A DNA stretch of 64,000 nucleotides from Rhizomys pruinosus. Taxonomy: Eukaryota; Chordata; Mammalia; Rodentia; Spalacidae. Shown piece by piece: positions 1-11,165 of the stretch. The stretch is taken from NCBI GenBank assembly GCA_009823505.1, contig VZQC01001015.1, positions 744,902 through 808,901 of the forward strand, read 5' to 3'. The position numbers were made by a program, and so were the translations under genes. Numbering within the stretch: the first letter of the stretch is position 1; every line of letters starts with the position of its first letter. Below the pieces are notes generated by a model. The model ran no database searches, was not told the DNA's origin, and saw nothing but the letters and a program-made list of their open reading frames with translations.

Positions 1-394
1 TTTAGATATGTGATTATACATTTATCATAAAGTGTCTAACCAAAGCATGACACAGGACCCCACAGACATGCATAGATGTTGCTAACTACTAGGAGTTCAT
101 ATTTAGACCAGACAGGCTCAGGGTGGTATGGCCATAGCTATAAACAAAATGAGAATCAAGGAATCGGGGTCACTCAGGGACTCACTCTTCTCTAGTGCCA
201 AGAGCCAAATGTGGCATCTTTCTTGAGGTTTTTTGTTGTTGTTGTTTCATTTATTGGTGGTGGTCGTTGTTACTGTTTTGCATTTCATCTGAGCCTGAGC
301 AATCCGCCATAATTTCTGGAGGGCACAGCGCCTTCCCCCTCGTTTGGACTTCCAAATTCTCAGTCCTGATGTGTGATGTGTGTAATTTGGTACT

Positions 395-700
395 TTAATA
401 TAAAGAACATTCTTTTTCATTTACTCCAGTCTCCCATCGCTATCATCTTTTCATTTAACTAGATGCAATTCTTTTTTTTTCTTTTGCTAAATTGAAACTC
501 TATGAGCGACAGGGAGTGCAATGTTTTAATTAGCTCATATTTTTTATATGGATTTATGTCTTTAAAATACATTTGTGTAATTCTTCAGCTAAATTAAAAA
601 CGTCTTTCTGCAAACCCGAGGAGGGAAAAATAAAAACTAAATTGCGTCATTAGGTTAGGTAGGTGCAGGAGGGGGTGCTGAGAGACACGCACCTCTGCAA
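395..700. promoter_or_regulatory. candidate conserved noncoding element
   Basis: This is an AT-rich, repeat-free block with a TAATTAG homeodomain-type core near 527-533 and a GCGTCATTAGG stretch near 645. It has no codon structure. Calling it regulatory is inference from motif content and lack of repeats; conservation was not tested. Confidence 0.3.
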
Positions 701-959
701 AAGCCACTCTCTGGGATCACTTTGAACTTGTCCTTCATTTAATGAAGTATTTCTCTATAAAACCTTCTCCAAAAAAATGCTTTGGGGGGGATATTTTCAA
801 GACCCCCCCCTTAAGTAAACAAGAAGTCACCTTCAATGAGCTCATTTGAAACCAAACCTGTGCCAAACAAAACAGAAAAATAGGATTCAAGATGATAAAC
901 AGTTTTCTTCTGCATTTCTCTTTGTCTTTTTTTAAAACTATCAAGTTTAAAGCTTTCCA

Positions 960-1420
960 CAATGCTTTTTTTTTTCTACTTTATAGGAGACAAGTGACAT
1001 TCCATGGTAAATGCGAGAAAAAGCCATGCAGAACTGAGATCTCTCTAATGCGCTGACACCAACTTGCCCTCTATTGTTGGAAATGAGCAGGCGCTCGTGA
1101 TTGTTCATCAAACGGCTCCTAATGCAGTTAAAGCATTCAGCTATAATTTCTCCTTGCATTTATAATTACTGTCATAGACTGCACACCTCGGTGAGCAGAT
1201 TAAAGCTATAAACTATTTAGCCAAGGCTCTCCAATGAGGAACTGGATTTGTCTGGCAGGAGGTATTTGTTAGGGACCTTGACACTTCACATAAAAATGAC
1301 TCAACTTGATGAAGAACAATGCAGTTTGAGCAATGCGGGGATTTTAAATCAGTGGGGATGCCACGCCCTGCAAGAATCGCAGGGCAGTTTGTTAAATGAT
1401 ATGTAGGCCAGGGGGATGTG
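960..1420. promoter_or_regulatory. candidate conserved noncoding element
   Basis: This repeat-free block contains clustered homeodomain-like cores (CTCCTAATGCAG, TTATAATTACTGTC) around 1117-1172. It shows no open frame of note and resembles vertebrate developmental enhancers in texture. Function is inferred only. Confidence 0.35.
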
Positions 1421-1867
1421 AGGATTCATCAGGCTACTGAAACAAGCAGGAGGACTTGCTGCTGTGTGGCTGGCTCTGGAAGATTGGGACTTGATGGAAA
1501 ACAAGTATGGGTCATGTTTCCTTCTCAACCCTGTGTAAATGTTACAGGAAGCTCAAAAGCCAGGGAAAGGGGGTGCTAAGTCCCTAAAGTGCAGGGGACG
1601 CTGTGTGGCTGGAAGGAACGTACACACTTGGAGAACCGACGTTCTATGGCAGGTGGCTTTTCTCCCCATCTGCAGCATACATGTGTATGTATGTTGGCTT
1701 GATGCTTGTAGCAATGTGATGTGCTTAAGTGTAAAGTGCTTCTAGTACACTGATTCCATAATGTTTAAATGTGAACAAGAACAAAGATATTTTCCAACCA
1801 AGATGCCTTGTAAGTGTTAGTACTCCAGAATTAAGGCTGTCTCACCATGTGGACTGTTGGTTTGTGT

Positions 1868-1942
1868 GGATTGCTGGAGTTGAACTCACATACTTGCACA
1901 GGCTAAATAAGCACTGTATCTCTGAGATACACCCCCAACCCT
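1868..1942 (-). mobile_element. old ID-like SINE fragment
   Basis: Read on the minus strand, the stretch keeps the decayed form of an ID head: a GGGTTGGGGGTGTATCTCAG-like start followed by a region matching the tRNA B box. It abuts a TG repeat. It is divergent, so the family name is tentative. Confidence 0.45.
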
Positions 1943-1944
1943 TT

Positions 1945-1982
1945 CGTGTGTGTGTATGTGTGTGTGTGTGTGTGTGTGTGTA
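1945..1982. repeat. (TG)n microsatellite
   Basis: This is an almost pure TG run with one TA interruption, next to an ID-like fragment. Confidence 0.97.
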
Positions 1983-2070
1983 GGGGAGTTCTTGTATTTT
2001 TACTACAAAATTTTATTGGAATATATTCACTGTGCATGGCAATGGGTTTCATAAAGACACTTTCTTTATC

Positions 2071-2226
2071 TTTTTTTTGGGGGGGGGTCTTTTTGAGACA
2101 GGGTTTCCCTTCAGTCCCAGCTGGCCTGGAGCTTACTCTGTAGACCAGGCTGGCCTTGAACTCAGAGATCCACCTGCCTCTGCCTCCTGAGTGATGGGAT
2201 TAAAGGCGTGTGCCACCACACCCAGC
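2071..2226 (-). mobile_element. B1 SINE, near full length
   Basis: The minus strand reads from GCTGGGTGTGGTGGC through AATCCCATCACTCAGGAGG and GCCAGCCTGGTCTACAG to CCCTGTCTCAAAAAG. A T8/G9 stretch replaces part of the A tail. B1 is a 7SL-RNA-derived, Pol III-transcribed retroposon moved by L1. Confidence 0.92.
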
Positions 2227-2334
2227 ATTTTCTTACCTGTATGTCATGTGGACCACATGCTCCTCCCTCTTCTTTACCCCCCAGTTTCTGGCTATTCCCA
2301 TTCATCCTCCAAGAGAGTCTCTTGTCTACATTCA

Positions 2335-2388
2335 GGATATATAGAAAGACAGATGATAGAAGATAGAGGGATAGATAGGTAGGTAGCT

Positions 2389-2439
<51 letters not shown>

Positions 2440-2454
2440 GATGGATGGATAGAT

Positions 2455-2491
<37 letters not shown>

Positions 2492-2525
2492 GATGGGTGG
2501 ATAGATAATAGACAGATAGATAGGT

Positions 2526-2556
<31 letters not shown>

Positions 2557-2571
2557 GATGGATAGATAGAT

Positions 2572-2606
<35 letters not shown>

Positions 2607-2684
2607 GAATGGATAGATGATAGATAGATAGAAGATAATGGATGGATAGATGATAGATAAATAGATGATAGATAGATGATAGAG

Positions 2685-2722
<38 letters not shown>

Positions 2723-2836
2723 GATGGATGGATAGATGATTGATAGATAGATAGATGATAGATAGATAATGGATGGATAGATAGATAGATAGATAGATAG
2801 ATAATGGATGGATAGATGGATGATGGAAGGATAGAT

Positions 2837-2909
<73 letters not shown>
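2335..2909. repeat. (GATA)n / (TAGA)n tetranucleotide array
   Basis: About 575 bp of GATA units are punctuated by ATGGATGGATAGATGA variants. The array interrupts an older B1-like fragment that resumes at 2912. No coding potential is implied. Confidence 0.98.
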
Positions 2910-2911
2910 AT

Positions 2912-2995
2912 GGTCTTTTGCGATGGGGTCTCTCAGGCTGTCCTCAAACTCACAATCATCTTGCCTCTGCCTGTTTCCCAGTACTGGGGTTTAAG
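2912..2995 (-). mobile_element. decayed B1-like fragment
   Basis: A run with GGGTCTCTCAGGCTGTCCTC, CAAACTCACAATCATCTTGC and CAGTACTGGGGTTTA matches the minus strand of an old B1. The 5' portion is lost into the GATA array. Confidence 0.5.
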
Positions 2996-2999
2996 ACTG

Positions 3000-3870
3000 C
3001 TTGATAGTTTTTTTAAGGACTTTGATTCACTGTGGAATCATCCTCCGCCCACATCCTCCACCCACATCTCCCAGCCATATGTAAACACCAACTTATTTTG
3101 AAACTAGCATTCTGGGATATCTGTTGACAGCAAGGGGTAGATGCTGGTTTTCAAGTATCAGAGGTCGACAGATACAAGCCAAGAGCCAAAAACCAGCACA
3201 CAGGATCCCGCAAAGTGGGCAGGCGTGTGGCAAATTGAAGCTGGGAGAGCCTGCTTTGCTCCAGCACAGAACTAGGAAGTCCTCGTCTTTGTGGGCAGCT
3301 GTTGAATGTTTACACTGAGGGATTTTTATTAGTGTGTTTGGGGTTGGTTGGTGGTTACTGTTTTGAACACTCTTCAAGCTAAACATAGCATGTCAGAAAC
3401 TAGACCCAGCTCTTAAGGTACCAGTTTGTAGCCTTCCAAGCTGGGAGCAAGTCAGGTGGGGACAGGGATCTTGTTTCCTGGGTTCTTTGTCCCCTCTCTC
3501 CTCACTGAGCCTCTACCAGCACCAGGATGCCTGTTTCTTACATCAGTGTCCAGCTCCTGAATACAGAATTATTCTTTGGTGAGTGGTAGAAAGCAGAGCT
3601 CCTGAGGGTGCTCGGCTCCAGGTTTGCTGAGGACTTGGCAGGGAGAGTTCCTGGGATACCAATCAGGGAGGAACTAAGAACACTCCTGACACACTGGTGG
3701 GGGCAGGGGTTCACGCTGTATCCTGTGAGGCTCTGACTTCTCCCTGCTAAGCCCACATTTTTCTCCTGTTCCCCTCCCTCTCTCGTTAGGGCACTAGACA
3801 CAGCTGGGTTGCAGCTGGTGAAATGGCACGCATGCTCTAATCACAGTGATATTTAGTCAACACCGATGTC
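3000..3870. other. single-copy stretch, nothing identified
   Basis: No repeat family, RNA gene or exon is recognised. Overlapping short frames on both strands look like chance. Confidence 0.45.
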
Positions 3871-3874
3871 CCCA

Positions 3875-3965
3875 ACATATCTGGGCCTAAGGTATTTGCT
3901 GAATGTTCACAGCAGTTCTACGAGGGAAATAAGAAAACTCAGAGTCAGAGGATGGGCTTCGGAAC
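3875..3965 (-). mobile_element. probable MIR fragment
   Basis: The order GCTGAATGTTCACAGCAGTT, then AAATAAGAAAACTCAGAGTC, follows the MIR minus-strand pattern (small deposit of conserved core, then gaggaaactgaggct-like run). It is strongly diverged. Confidence 0.4.
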
Positions 3966-4156
3966 CTGAGACTCACAGCAGCAGTGGTAGCTGTGACCCC
4001 AAGCCAAACCCCACGACGGAGTCTAAGCGGAGAGGTACTCTCACAGTACCCACGGCCCACAATTGCCCTGCCTTTAGCACTCTCGGTGTCTCCTAGCATC
4101 CTGCCTGTAAAGTACATGACATCTGGACAGATTAACGTTTCAGATACTGGTAGCTC

Positions 4157-4490
4157 TGGCCTGGAGAGATGGCTCAGTGGGTAAAACATTTGTCCTGCAA
4201 GTGTAAGGACCTGAGTTCAAATCTCCACAAGCCATGTAAAACCCGGTGCAGTCGAGTGGGTCTATAGTGAGATGATAGGCACACAGTAGAATCCAGAAGC
4301 AATCTTCCAGGCCGGCTAGCTCTGTCTGTGCAGCCCAGCAAGGAATAACGAAGAAAGCGAAACTAAAGACCAGCACTCAAGACTGTCCTCTGACTTCCAC
4401 ATTTGCACATGGACACGCGAATCTACATTCACATGTGCATGCACACACACCACACACAAGCACACACAACTGTATGCACTTCAGTATAAA
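4157..4490 (+). mobile_element. composite B4A-type SINE
   Basis: The element opens with a tRNA-like head (GGAGAGATGGCTCAGTGGGT, GACCTGAGTTCAAATC), continues with a decayed B1-like middle, and ends with CCTCTGACTTCCACATTTGC and CA-rich sequence. That order of parts is the B4A arrangement. The family name is from memory. Confidence 0.65.
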
Positions 4491-4605
4491 TATCAACATT
4501 ATCACAACATACAACTTAGTAAAAAATAAAATTAAACAAGTGAATAAATAAAATACAGGTAGTGACATTTCAACTATACTTGGTTAAAAAAATAGAATGT
4601 TCTTA

Positions 4606-4749
4606 GCCGGGTGTGGTGGCGCACACTTTTAATACTAGCACTCGGGAGGCAGAGGCAGGCAGATCTTTGTGAGTTCAAGGCCAGCCTGGTCTACAGAGTG
4701 AGTTCCAGGACAGCTGGGGCTACAGGGAGACCCTGTCTCGAAAAGACCA

Positions 4750-4788
<39 letters not shown>
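4606..4788 (+). mobile_element. young B1 with (AAT)n tail and 15-bp TSD
   Basis: This is a full-length B1 from GCCGGGTGTGGTGGC to CCCTGTCTCGAAAAG, followed by an (AAT)n tail. The target-site duplication AATAGAATGTTCTTA is present exactly at 4591-4605 and 4789-4803, which fixes the insertion boundaries. Confidence 0.96.
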
Positions 4789-4792
<4 letters not shown>

Positions 4793-4803
4793 GAATGTTC
4801 TTA

Positions 4804-5346
4804 ACGTACCCAAAACCCTGGCCAAATATCTGGGAGCCCAGAAAATGCTCAGCCCCCATCTCTAAAGAAGATGCAGCAACTTTAGCTCTTGCAAACCACC
4901 TAGTACTCTTACCAGCAGGCAAAGGCTATGGCCTAACCACATTCTGTTCGGTGATGCTGGCCCTTAGTGGAATGCTCCAGGACCCACACACACTCCCACG
5001 TCCACACCCCCATTCACTCAGACACCTTAGTTGAGCGTTTCCTGCGTGTCCCACACTCTTCAGGAACTGCGGGCAAAAACATAAACAGAACAGGCAAGTT
5101 TCAGGTACAGGGTGCTCACCAGACAGATATAAGCTGTCACAGTGTATGTGCAGATGGTAGGGGGTTCTACGGGAGCTCATACAGGCCTCTTGAGTGACTC
5201 CCCCCCACCTAGAACTTTCAGTGAAATTTAACTGCCACTGACTGAGCAATATTAGGAGGTGGGGCTCTCAAAACTGGACCCGGACTGATGGTGACATCAC
5301 AGGAGTGAATCATTTACCCCGGAACTGAGCCTGTTATGACAAGCTG
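4804..5346. other. single-copy stretch, nothing identified
   Basis: I see no repeat or exon signature. Several overlapping 70-110 codon frames lie on both strands with no recognisable domain. Confidence 0.4.
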
Positions 5347-5563
5347 AGGCTGGGGTGTAGCTCAGTTGGTAGAGTGCTTGCCTAGCATGCAGAAATCACA
5401 GGGGTCCATCCCCAGCACCCCATAAACTAGCCGTGGTGGTGTGTGCCTGTATTCTCAGCACTTGAGAAGTGGAGGTAGGCAGATTAGAAGTTCAAGGTTA
5501 TTGTTGGCTACATAATGAATTAGGACCCAGCCTGGGCTACATGATACCCTGTCTCAAGAAGAT
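5347..5563 (+). mobile_element. ID-B1 composite SINE (B4 family)
   Basis: An ID/tRNA-Ala-like head (GGCTGGGGTGTAGCTCAGTT, GCTTGCCTAGCATG) is fused to a B1-like body (AGCCGTGGTGGTGTGTGCC, ACCCTGTCTCAAGAAG). This is the known ID-B1 arrangement. Confidence 0.85.
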
Positions 5564-5889
5564 GGGAGGGGTCTGAGTTCTCTTCTTTTCTAGCATGTGA
5601 GGCCTCCCGTCAGTTACAGCAGAGCCCTCCTCATCAGAGGGAGCCTATTCATCTTGGACTTCCCAACCTCTGTAGACATGAGCCAAATACCTTTATACTC
5701 TTTATCATTTACTTGCTCAAGGTATTGTGTTACAGAGGCAGAAATTGTTCTAAGAGAATGCCTTGGTACTGAGACCAGCCAAACAGCATCAGGAGAGACA
5801 GGGCCTCCCAGGAAGATGGAGGAACACCCCAAAGACTAAAAGCAAGAGCCAGTCCAGCGCACCAAGGATGTTTCATGATGCCAGAGGGC

Positions 5890-6005
5890 CCCACTGGAAT
5901 GAAAGGTAGAGAGAGGCAGTAGGAAAGACGGGGGGACACAAAGCCCAGAGAGGGTAATTGACTTACCCAGGCCACACAGCTAATCAACTTCACACCTACT
6001 CAAAG
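5890..6005 (-). mobile_element. MIR fragment
   Basis: The signature run CCCAGAGAGGGTAATTGACT followed by ACCCAGGCCACACAGCTAAT is a clear MIR core read in reverse. Confidence 0.65.
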
Positions 6006-6009
6006 CATG

Positions 6010-6586
6010 GCCTATGGAGAACACTCAAACCTTTTGTTAGTGAGCTAGGAAGGGTAGGAATTAGAGATGTTCAATGCCCCAGAGGCTAAGAGAAGGGAGA
6101 AGTTGGAAAGTCATGAAGGAACTGTGAGTGGGTCTTAGAAGCATGCTAGAATTGAGCAGATGGACAGGGAGGTGCGGTTGGCCAGCACCCAGTCAGCACG
6201 ATGAAGGTCTGGGAGGCTAGCCCGAGGCCATCCTCTCCTGGCCCTGCCTTGCAAAGCTCCCTCAGGAGTTGCTCTTCCATCCTGCAGTTTACCAGGGGGC
6301 CTAGCAGGAAGGCCCTCCCCTCCTCAGGAAGCCCGATGCCTCCGCCTCCCAAGGACTTGTGCTTCTTGCTGCCTTGGTGGGGCCGGTCCTTGGGGAAGAG
6401 CACACTTCTGGTAATTTTTGCTTACTTTCGCTGTCTGTTTTGAGCAAAAATGAGGTTTTACATACATACAGGCTAAATGGTTTCATTTTTCCTTATTCTG
6501 AATGTCCACAGGTCGGTCTGTAGGAATCCAGAAAACCCTCAGGTCAGAAGGGCACAGAACAATCTGAAAAATTGGTTGTTTTGGCC
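6010..6586. other. single-copy stretch, nothing identified
   Basis: No repeat family or exon is recognised before the CCTT array. Confidence 0.4.
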
Positions 6587-6700
6587 CTTCCTTCCTTCCT
6601 TCCTTCCTTCCTTCCTTCCTTCCTTCCTTCCTTCCTTCCTTTCTTCCTCCTTCCCCTCTTTACCTGTTTTCCCTTCCTCCCTTCCTTCTTTCCCTCCTGC
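6587..6700. repeat. (CCTT)n pyrimidine array
   Basis: Nearly pure CCTT units for about 60 bp grade into an irregular CT-rich tract. Confidence 0.95.
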
Positions 6701-6769
6701 CACAGTTACTTTCTGTCAACTTCCTAGAACCTTAGACACTCCAAAGTGAAGGCCAACCCATGACGTGCT

Positions 6770-7352
6770 TCCATCAGACTGGCCTGTGAGTGTGTCTACA
6801 AAGGCATTTTCTTGATGGCTGATTGATATGGGAGGGCCCAGCCCACTGTGGGGGTGCCATCCCTAAACAAGTGGCCACGGGCTGTTTATAAAAGACATAG
6901 CCAGGACTGGAGAGATGGCCTAGCGGTTAAGAGCACCAACCGCTCTTACAGAGGATGCCGGGGGTTCGATCTCCAGTACCCACATGATGGCCGAGAACCG
7001 TCTGAAACTCCAATTCCAGGAGAACTCCAGTTCCAGGGGAATCCGACACCCTCTTCTGACCTCCGCGGCATTGCATGACACGGGTGCACAAACCTGCATG
7101 CAGACAGTGCATTCATACACATACATACAGCAATAAAAAAAAAAAATTTAAAAAAAAGACATAGCCAAGCAAGCCAGAGGGAGCAGCTGGTAAGTAGTGT
7201 TCCTCCATGGTCTCTGCTTCAGTTCCTGCCTCAATAATGGACTATTAGCCAGAACCCAAATAAATTATTTCCCCTCAAGTTAGTTAGTATTCCCCTCAAG
7301 GAATAAATTATATTCCCCTCAAGGTGTTCATCACAGTAACAGGAAGCAAATT
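6770..7352 (+). mobile_element. rodent-wide interspersed repeat, split by a B2
   Basis: The left part (GGAGGGCCCAGCCCACTGTG, CCATCCCTAAACAAGTGGCC) and the right part (GTGTTCCTCCATGGTCTCTG, TTCATCACAGTAACAGGAAG) match a very common rodent repeat known from memory. I cannot name it safely; MaLR-like or URR1-like are possible. The young B2 at 6904-7154 interrupts it. Near the right end ATTCCCCTCAAG is repeated. Confidence 0.5.
6904..7154 (+). mobile_element. young B2 SINE with 13-bp TSD
   Basis: The tRNA-like head (ACTGGAGAGATGGCCTAGCG) is followed by a B-box stretch and the lineage-specific 3' body, with a poly(A) tail. The target-site duplication AAAGACATAGCCA is at 6891-6903 and 7155-7167. 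It carries the 17-bp internal tandem duplication described in the findings. Confidence 0.96.
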
Positions 7353-7359
7353 AGGATGC

Positions 7360-7512
7360 CTTCTTCTGTCTTTCCTTCCTTCCCTCCATCCCTTCCTCCT
7401 TCCCTGCCTTTTTCGTTCCTTTTCTCTCTTCCTATTTTCCCTCCCTCCTTCCTTCCCTCCATTCCTTCCCTCTCTCCATTCCTCCTCCTTTCCCCACTCT
7501 CATCCCCTCCCA
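7360..7512. repeat. CT-rich low-complexity tract
   Basis: This is a degenerate CCTT/CCCT pyrimidine tract. It yields spurious Ser/Pro/Phe-rich frames on the plus strand and Gly/Arg/Glu-rich frames on the minus strand. Confidence 0.9.
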
Positions 7513-7707
7513 ATATGTGTCAGGGACATCTTAGATATTAACTGTCAAAAACATGACATTCTTGCTTTGGGGGCTCTTGGCTCTCAACTTTCGAATGAGG
7601 CTCAAGGGAAGACATCGGGAAACTGATGCTCACTTCGCCTGCAGTAGAATGAAGCCTCTAGTGTTCTACTTGCTGGCTTTTATGAGAGTACAGGGAAAAA
7701 CCCTCAT

Positions 7708-7945
7708 GCAATATGTGTGTTCATGTGTGTGCAAGTTTGCATCCATGTGTATGTACAAGTATGTGGAGGCCAGAGATCAACCTTGGGTGTTATTCGCAAG
7801 AGCTGTCCACTTTGTTTTTGGAAACACCACCTCTCACTAGGACCTGGGGATCACTAATTAGATTCAGCTATCCAGTGAGCCCCGGGTACTCCTGTCGCTG
7901 CCTCCTCAGCCCTGAGCCCACAACCACATCTGGGTTTGTACACGA
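7708..7945 (-). mobile_element. decayed B4A-type SINE
   Basis: On the plus strand the block reads GTGGAGGCCAGAGATCAACC, then GGGTGTTATTCGCAAGAGCT, then ACTAGGACCTGGGGATCACT. This is the reverse of a B4A body. The tRNA-like head is poorly kept. Confidence 0.6.
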
Positions 7946-8152
7946 GTGCCGCAAGGGAAGTGATGATCTGCCAAGCAACCATTTCAAAGTGTGGTTAGAT
8001 TAGAGCTCAAAGCCACTCTGAAAACTGCTTAGCTGGGCTTAGCGCCTATGAAACACTCATTTCATGTCAGTGTTAAGGCCTTAAGGTGTGTTTGTTCCTT
8101 GTATTGATCTGTTTCTTTATTTATTCATTTATTGATTGATCGAATTTGTATC

Positions 8153-8400
8153 CCTGTGTGTGTACATGTGTGTCAATATATATATATGTGTGTGTGCATA
8201 TATATATATACTTGAGTGTGCGTGTGCGTGCATGTATGTGTGTATGTGTGTGGATATATATGTGTATGTGCATGTGTGTGGGCATGTATGTGTGCACGTG
8301 TGTGGATATATAGACATATGGTGTGCATGTGTGTGGATATATAGATATGTGTGGGTGCATGTGGGTGTGTGCGTGTGTGTGTATGTGTGCATGTGTGGAG
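8153..8400. repeat. TG/TATA-rich compound microsatellite
   Basis: GTGTGTGCA, TATATATA and TGTGTGGATATATAG units alternate. All nearby Cys/Val/Tyr and His/Thr frames are artefacts of it. It adjoins the 3' end of a B4A-like SINE. Confidence 0.95.
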
Positions 8401-8570
8401 GGCAAATGTTAATATTGGGTGTGTTTCTCAGTCTCTCTCCCCACCACTTCTTCGTCCAGGATCTCTCACTGAGCCTTGAGTAGGCGAGCTAGGTGGTAAG
8501 CTTCAGCATTCTCCTGTCTCTGCTACCTGAGTGCTGAGATTAGAGATGCCTGCTGCCAGGCCTGGCTTTT
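8400..8570 (-). mobile_element. decayed B4A-type SINE
   Basis: TGTTTCTCAGTCTCTCTCCC, CTCCTGTCTCTGCTACCTGA and GTGCTGAGATTAGAGATGCC follow the order of an inverted B4A. The preceding microsatellite probably grew from its CA-rich 3' end. Confidence 0.5.
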
Positions 8571-8574
8571 TAAG

Positions 8575-8665
8575 TGGCATCAAATTGGAATTTCAAGAGA
8601 CTTGTCCAAGGTCATCCAACTGGTAAATGTTGTAGTTGAGCTCAACATCTTCCATCAGGGTTTAG
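8575..8665 (-). mobile_element. MIR fragment
   Basis: AGACTTGTCCAAGGTCATCC followed by AACTGGTAAATGTTGTAGTT matches the inverted MIR core. Confidence 0.55.
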
Positions 8666-8669
8666 ACTT

Positions 8670-9255
8670 CACTGGCCTACTCTGGATGACAGAAAGCAAG
8701 GTTGACACATATCCAGAGGAGCTAGGGGATTGCCTGGGTTGCTGAGGGCTGGAGGATATGAGTCTTCAGAGGATAATGTGTGACGTTTGAACTGGGGAAT
8801 TATCTAAAGACTGAGACATGTGTCTGGATATCTTCTAGCTCAAAACATATTTCTGCTCTAATTTGGCGCCTCTCCCAAAAGCATGTTCTTTACAAAATAT
8901 GAACAGAGTTTATTTGAAATATAGATTAGAACCTGAACTGCTTCAGACTACTCCTTATGTATAATATCAAAGAGCTAGGAACCTCAGGGACAGCATTGGC
9001 TCCTTACACGTGTGAACTGAGGATGGTTTTGTTCTTGTGGGTCTGGATGTGGTGAGACAAGGCAAAGACAAACAGGAGCAGGGAAGATTGTCCAACCAGT
9101 TAACAATGTGGCTGAGAAGCAGGATTTCAGCACATGGGTGTGGTGCCTGGCTTCCAGGGTTCAAGCCTCTGCTTTGCTTCCATGTTCCCAAGAATGAGTA
9201 TTGGGCTGAGTTCAAATTCATCTTCAGAATGAATATAGCTAAAGAGAAATGGTTA
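8670..9255. other. single-copy stretch, nothing identified
   Basis: No clear repeat or exon. A weak MIR-like resemblance near 9110-9200 (CCAGGGTTCAAGCCTCTGC) is too slight to call. Confidence 0.4.
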
Positions 9256-10142
9256 CACAGAGATAGATGATAGATAGGCGATAGACCGGCAATAGATGAG
9301 ATAGATGATAGATAGATGATAGATAGATGATGATAGATGATAGATAGATGATGATAGATGATGATGATAGATGATAGATAGATGATAGATAGATGATAGA
9401 GAGAAGGTAGATAGATGGTAGATGGTAGAGTGAGAGATAGATGATAGATAGATGATAGATAGATGATAGAGTGAGAGATAGATAGATAAATGGATTAGAT
9501 AGATGATAGATGGATTAGATAGATAATAGATGATAGATGGATTAGATAGATGATATATGGAGACATAGATAATAGATGATAGATAGATGATAGATGGATA
9601 GATAGGTGGATTGGATAGATAATAGATGATAGATGGATTAGATAGATGATAGATGGATAAATAGATGGATTAGGAAAAAAAAGCCGGGCATGGTGGCGAG
9701 CGCCTTTAATCCCAGCACTTGGGAGGCAGAGGCAGGCAGATCTCTGTGAGTTCAAGGCCAGCCTGGTCTACATAGTGAGATCCAGACCAGCTGGGACTAA
9801 AGGGAGGCCCTGTCTCAAAAAGACAAAAAAAAAAAATAGATGGATTTCTTATACAATACAGAAGAAAAAAAAATAGATGGATTAGATAGATGATATATAG
9901 ATTAGATGCATAGATAATAGATGATAGATAGATAGATGATAGATGGATTAGATAGATAATAGATGATAGATAATAGATGGATTAGATAGATGATAGATTA
10001 GATAAAAGATTAGATAGATAGATTAGATATATGATGGATAGATAGATGATATATAGATTAGATACATAGATAATAGATATTAGATAGATAGATAGATGAT
10101 AGATGGATAGATAGATGGATTAGATGGATAATAGATGATTGG

Positions 10143-10174
<32 letters not shown>

Positions 10175-10285
10175 GAATAGATAGATAGCTGGATTAGATA
10201 GATGATAGAGTGAGAGATAGATGGATTAGATAGATAATAGATTGATAAATGGATAGATAGATGAATTAGATAGATAATAGATGAT

Positions 10286-10318
<33 letters not shown>

Positions 10319-10322
10319 GTTG
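9256..10322. repeat. compound GATA/GATGATA/GGATTA satellite array
   Basis: About 1 kb of GATA-based units is mixed with ATAGATGGATTAGATAG variants, so the array is more heterogeneous than the one at 2.3 kb. A B1 interrupts it at 9682-9838. Confidence 0.97.
9682..9838 (+). mobile_element. B1 SINE inserted into a GATA array
   Basis: This is a full B1 (GCCGGGCATGGTGGCGAGC to CCCTGTCTCAAAAAG) with a poly(A) tail. AATAGATGGATT occurs on both sides, which fits a TSD but is also a common word in the array. Confidence 0.93.
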
Positions 10323-10379
10323 GATATGTAATTTGACTAATTGCCAGATCAAGTGGGATCAACCATAGTCTCTTCTTCA

Positions 10380-10460
10380 CGAGGTCACTGTGAGGGTTAA
10401 AGGAGATAATCAACTTGTACAGCATGGGCGATAGTAGGTAGCAGAAAAATCCAAGACATT
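10380..10460 (+). mobile_element. probable MIR 3' fragment
   Basis: GTCACTGTGAGGGTTAAAGG then AGATAATCAACTTGTACAGC then GATAGTAGGTAG matches the MIR 3' region in forward orientation. Confidence 0.5.
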
Positions 10461-10499
10461 GTTCCAGACCGCTCAGAGGTCAGGAGAGACTGCAAGCTC

Positions 10500-10815
10500 A
10501 CTCAGACCTGGCCTCCGGTCCCACCAGGATTTGTCAGCTGAATCTAGTCAAGTCAATCATTCTCTCTGAGTGCCAGCTTCCTCAGCCCTGCAGTGCAATT
10601 AATGACACTAGTCTTCCAACGATGGTGCAAACACACGCACACACGCATGCATGCACACATGCGCTCGCACACAGATTACTAAAGAGGCTAGATCAATTCT
10701 GGTGGCTGTAAAAGGCCTTGAAGTTCCCTTTCTCTGTCCTTAATTTGTTTTGAGGACTAGGTAAGATGGTCCATGGAGAATGCTCGACACAGGATCTGAC
10801 ACACGAGCAAGTTCT
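10500..10815 (+). mobile_element. probable second MIR, interrupted by CA-rich DNA
   Basis: GTCAAGTCAATCATTCTCTC, GAGTGCCAGCTTCCTCAGCC and later TTTGAGGACTAGGTAAGATG, ATGCTCGACACAGGATCTGA follow MIR order. A CA-rich insert at 10625-10675 separates the halves. It is diverged and tentative. Confidence 0.4.
10625..10675. repeat. CA-rich microsatellite
   Basis: Degenerate ACACACGC/ATGC units. Confidence 0.8.
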
Positions 10816-11158
10816 AAATGAACCTGATTTTCCTCTGTGTTGCCCCCTTTCAGTGCCTGCATCAAAAAAGACGAACCCTCTTCCATTCATTTAAGGTTTA
10901 AAACAAGAGGTAGGAAACAGATGGGCCATTTATTTGAATAAACAAAGAAAGCATGAATACAAGTTTATCAAAAACAGCTCTTGAGGGGGAGTATGCCCCC
11001 AAGAAGGGATAGGAAAGAGCATTAAACTGCCGTCTCGTTCCAGCTCATGTCCCCTTCCTCACTCTGAGATCAGCTGCCTTGAAGAATTCCACTTGCTGTG
11101 ACACAAATTCACTTGTGGCTGAAACATAATTGGAGAGATCTGCATTGAGGTTTTTTAT
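10816..11158. other. single-copy stretch, nothing identified
   Basis: No repeat or exon signature is visible. Confidence 0.4.
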
Positions 11159-11165
11159 TTAGATT

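Larger units (their letters stand above)
1..1867. other. repeat-poor single-copy stretch, no gene
   Basis: No SINE, LINE or satellite is visible over about 1.9 kb, which is unusual for this window. The open frames here are short, lack recognisable domains and are not flanked by convincing splice sites. Two sub-blocks look like conserved noncoding elements and are listed separately. Confidence 0.5.

Noticed and set aside
6904..7154. tRNA gene at B2 heads (also at other B2 copies)
   Set aside because: The tRNA-like part is the 5' end of a SINE with a long extra 3' body, A tail and TSD. It is not a stand-alone tRNA.
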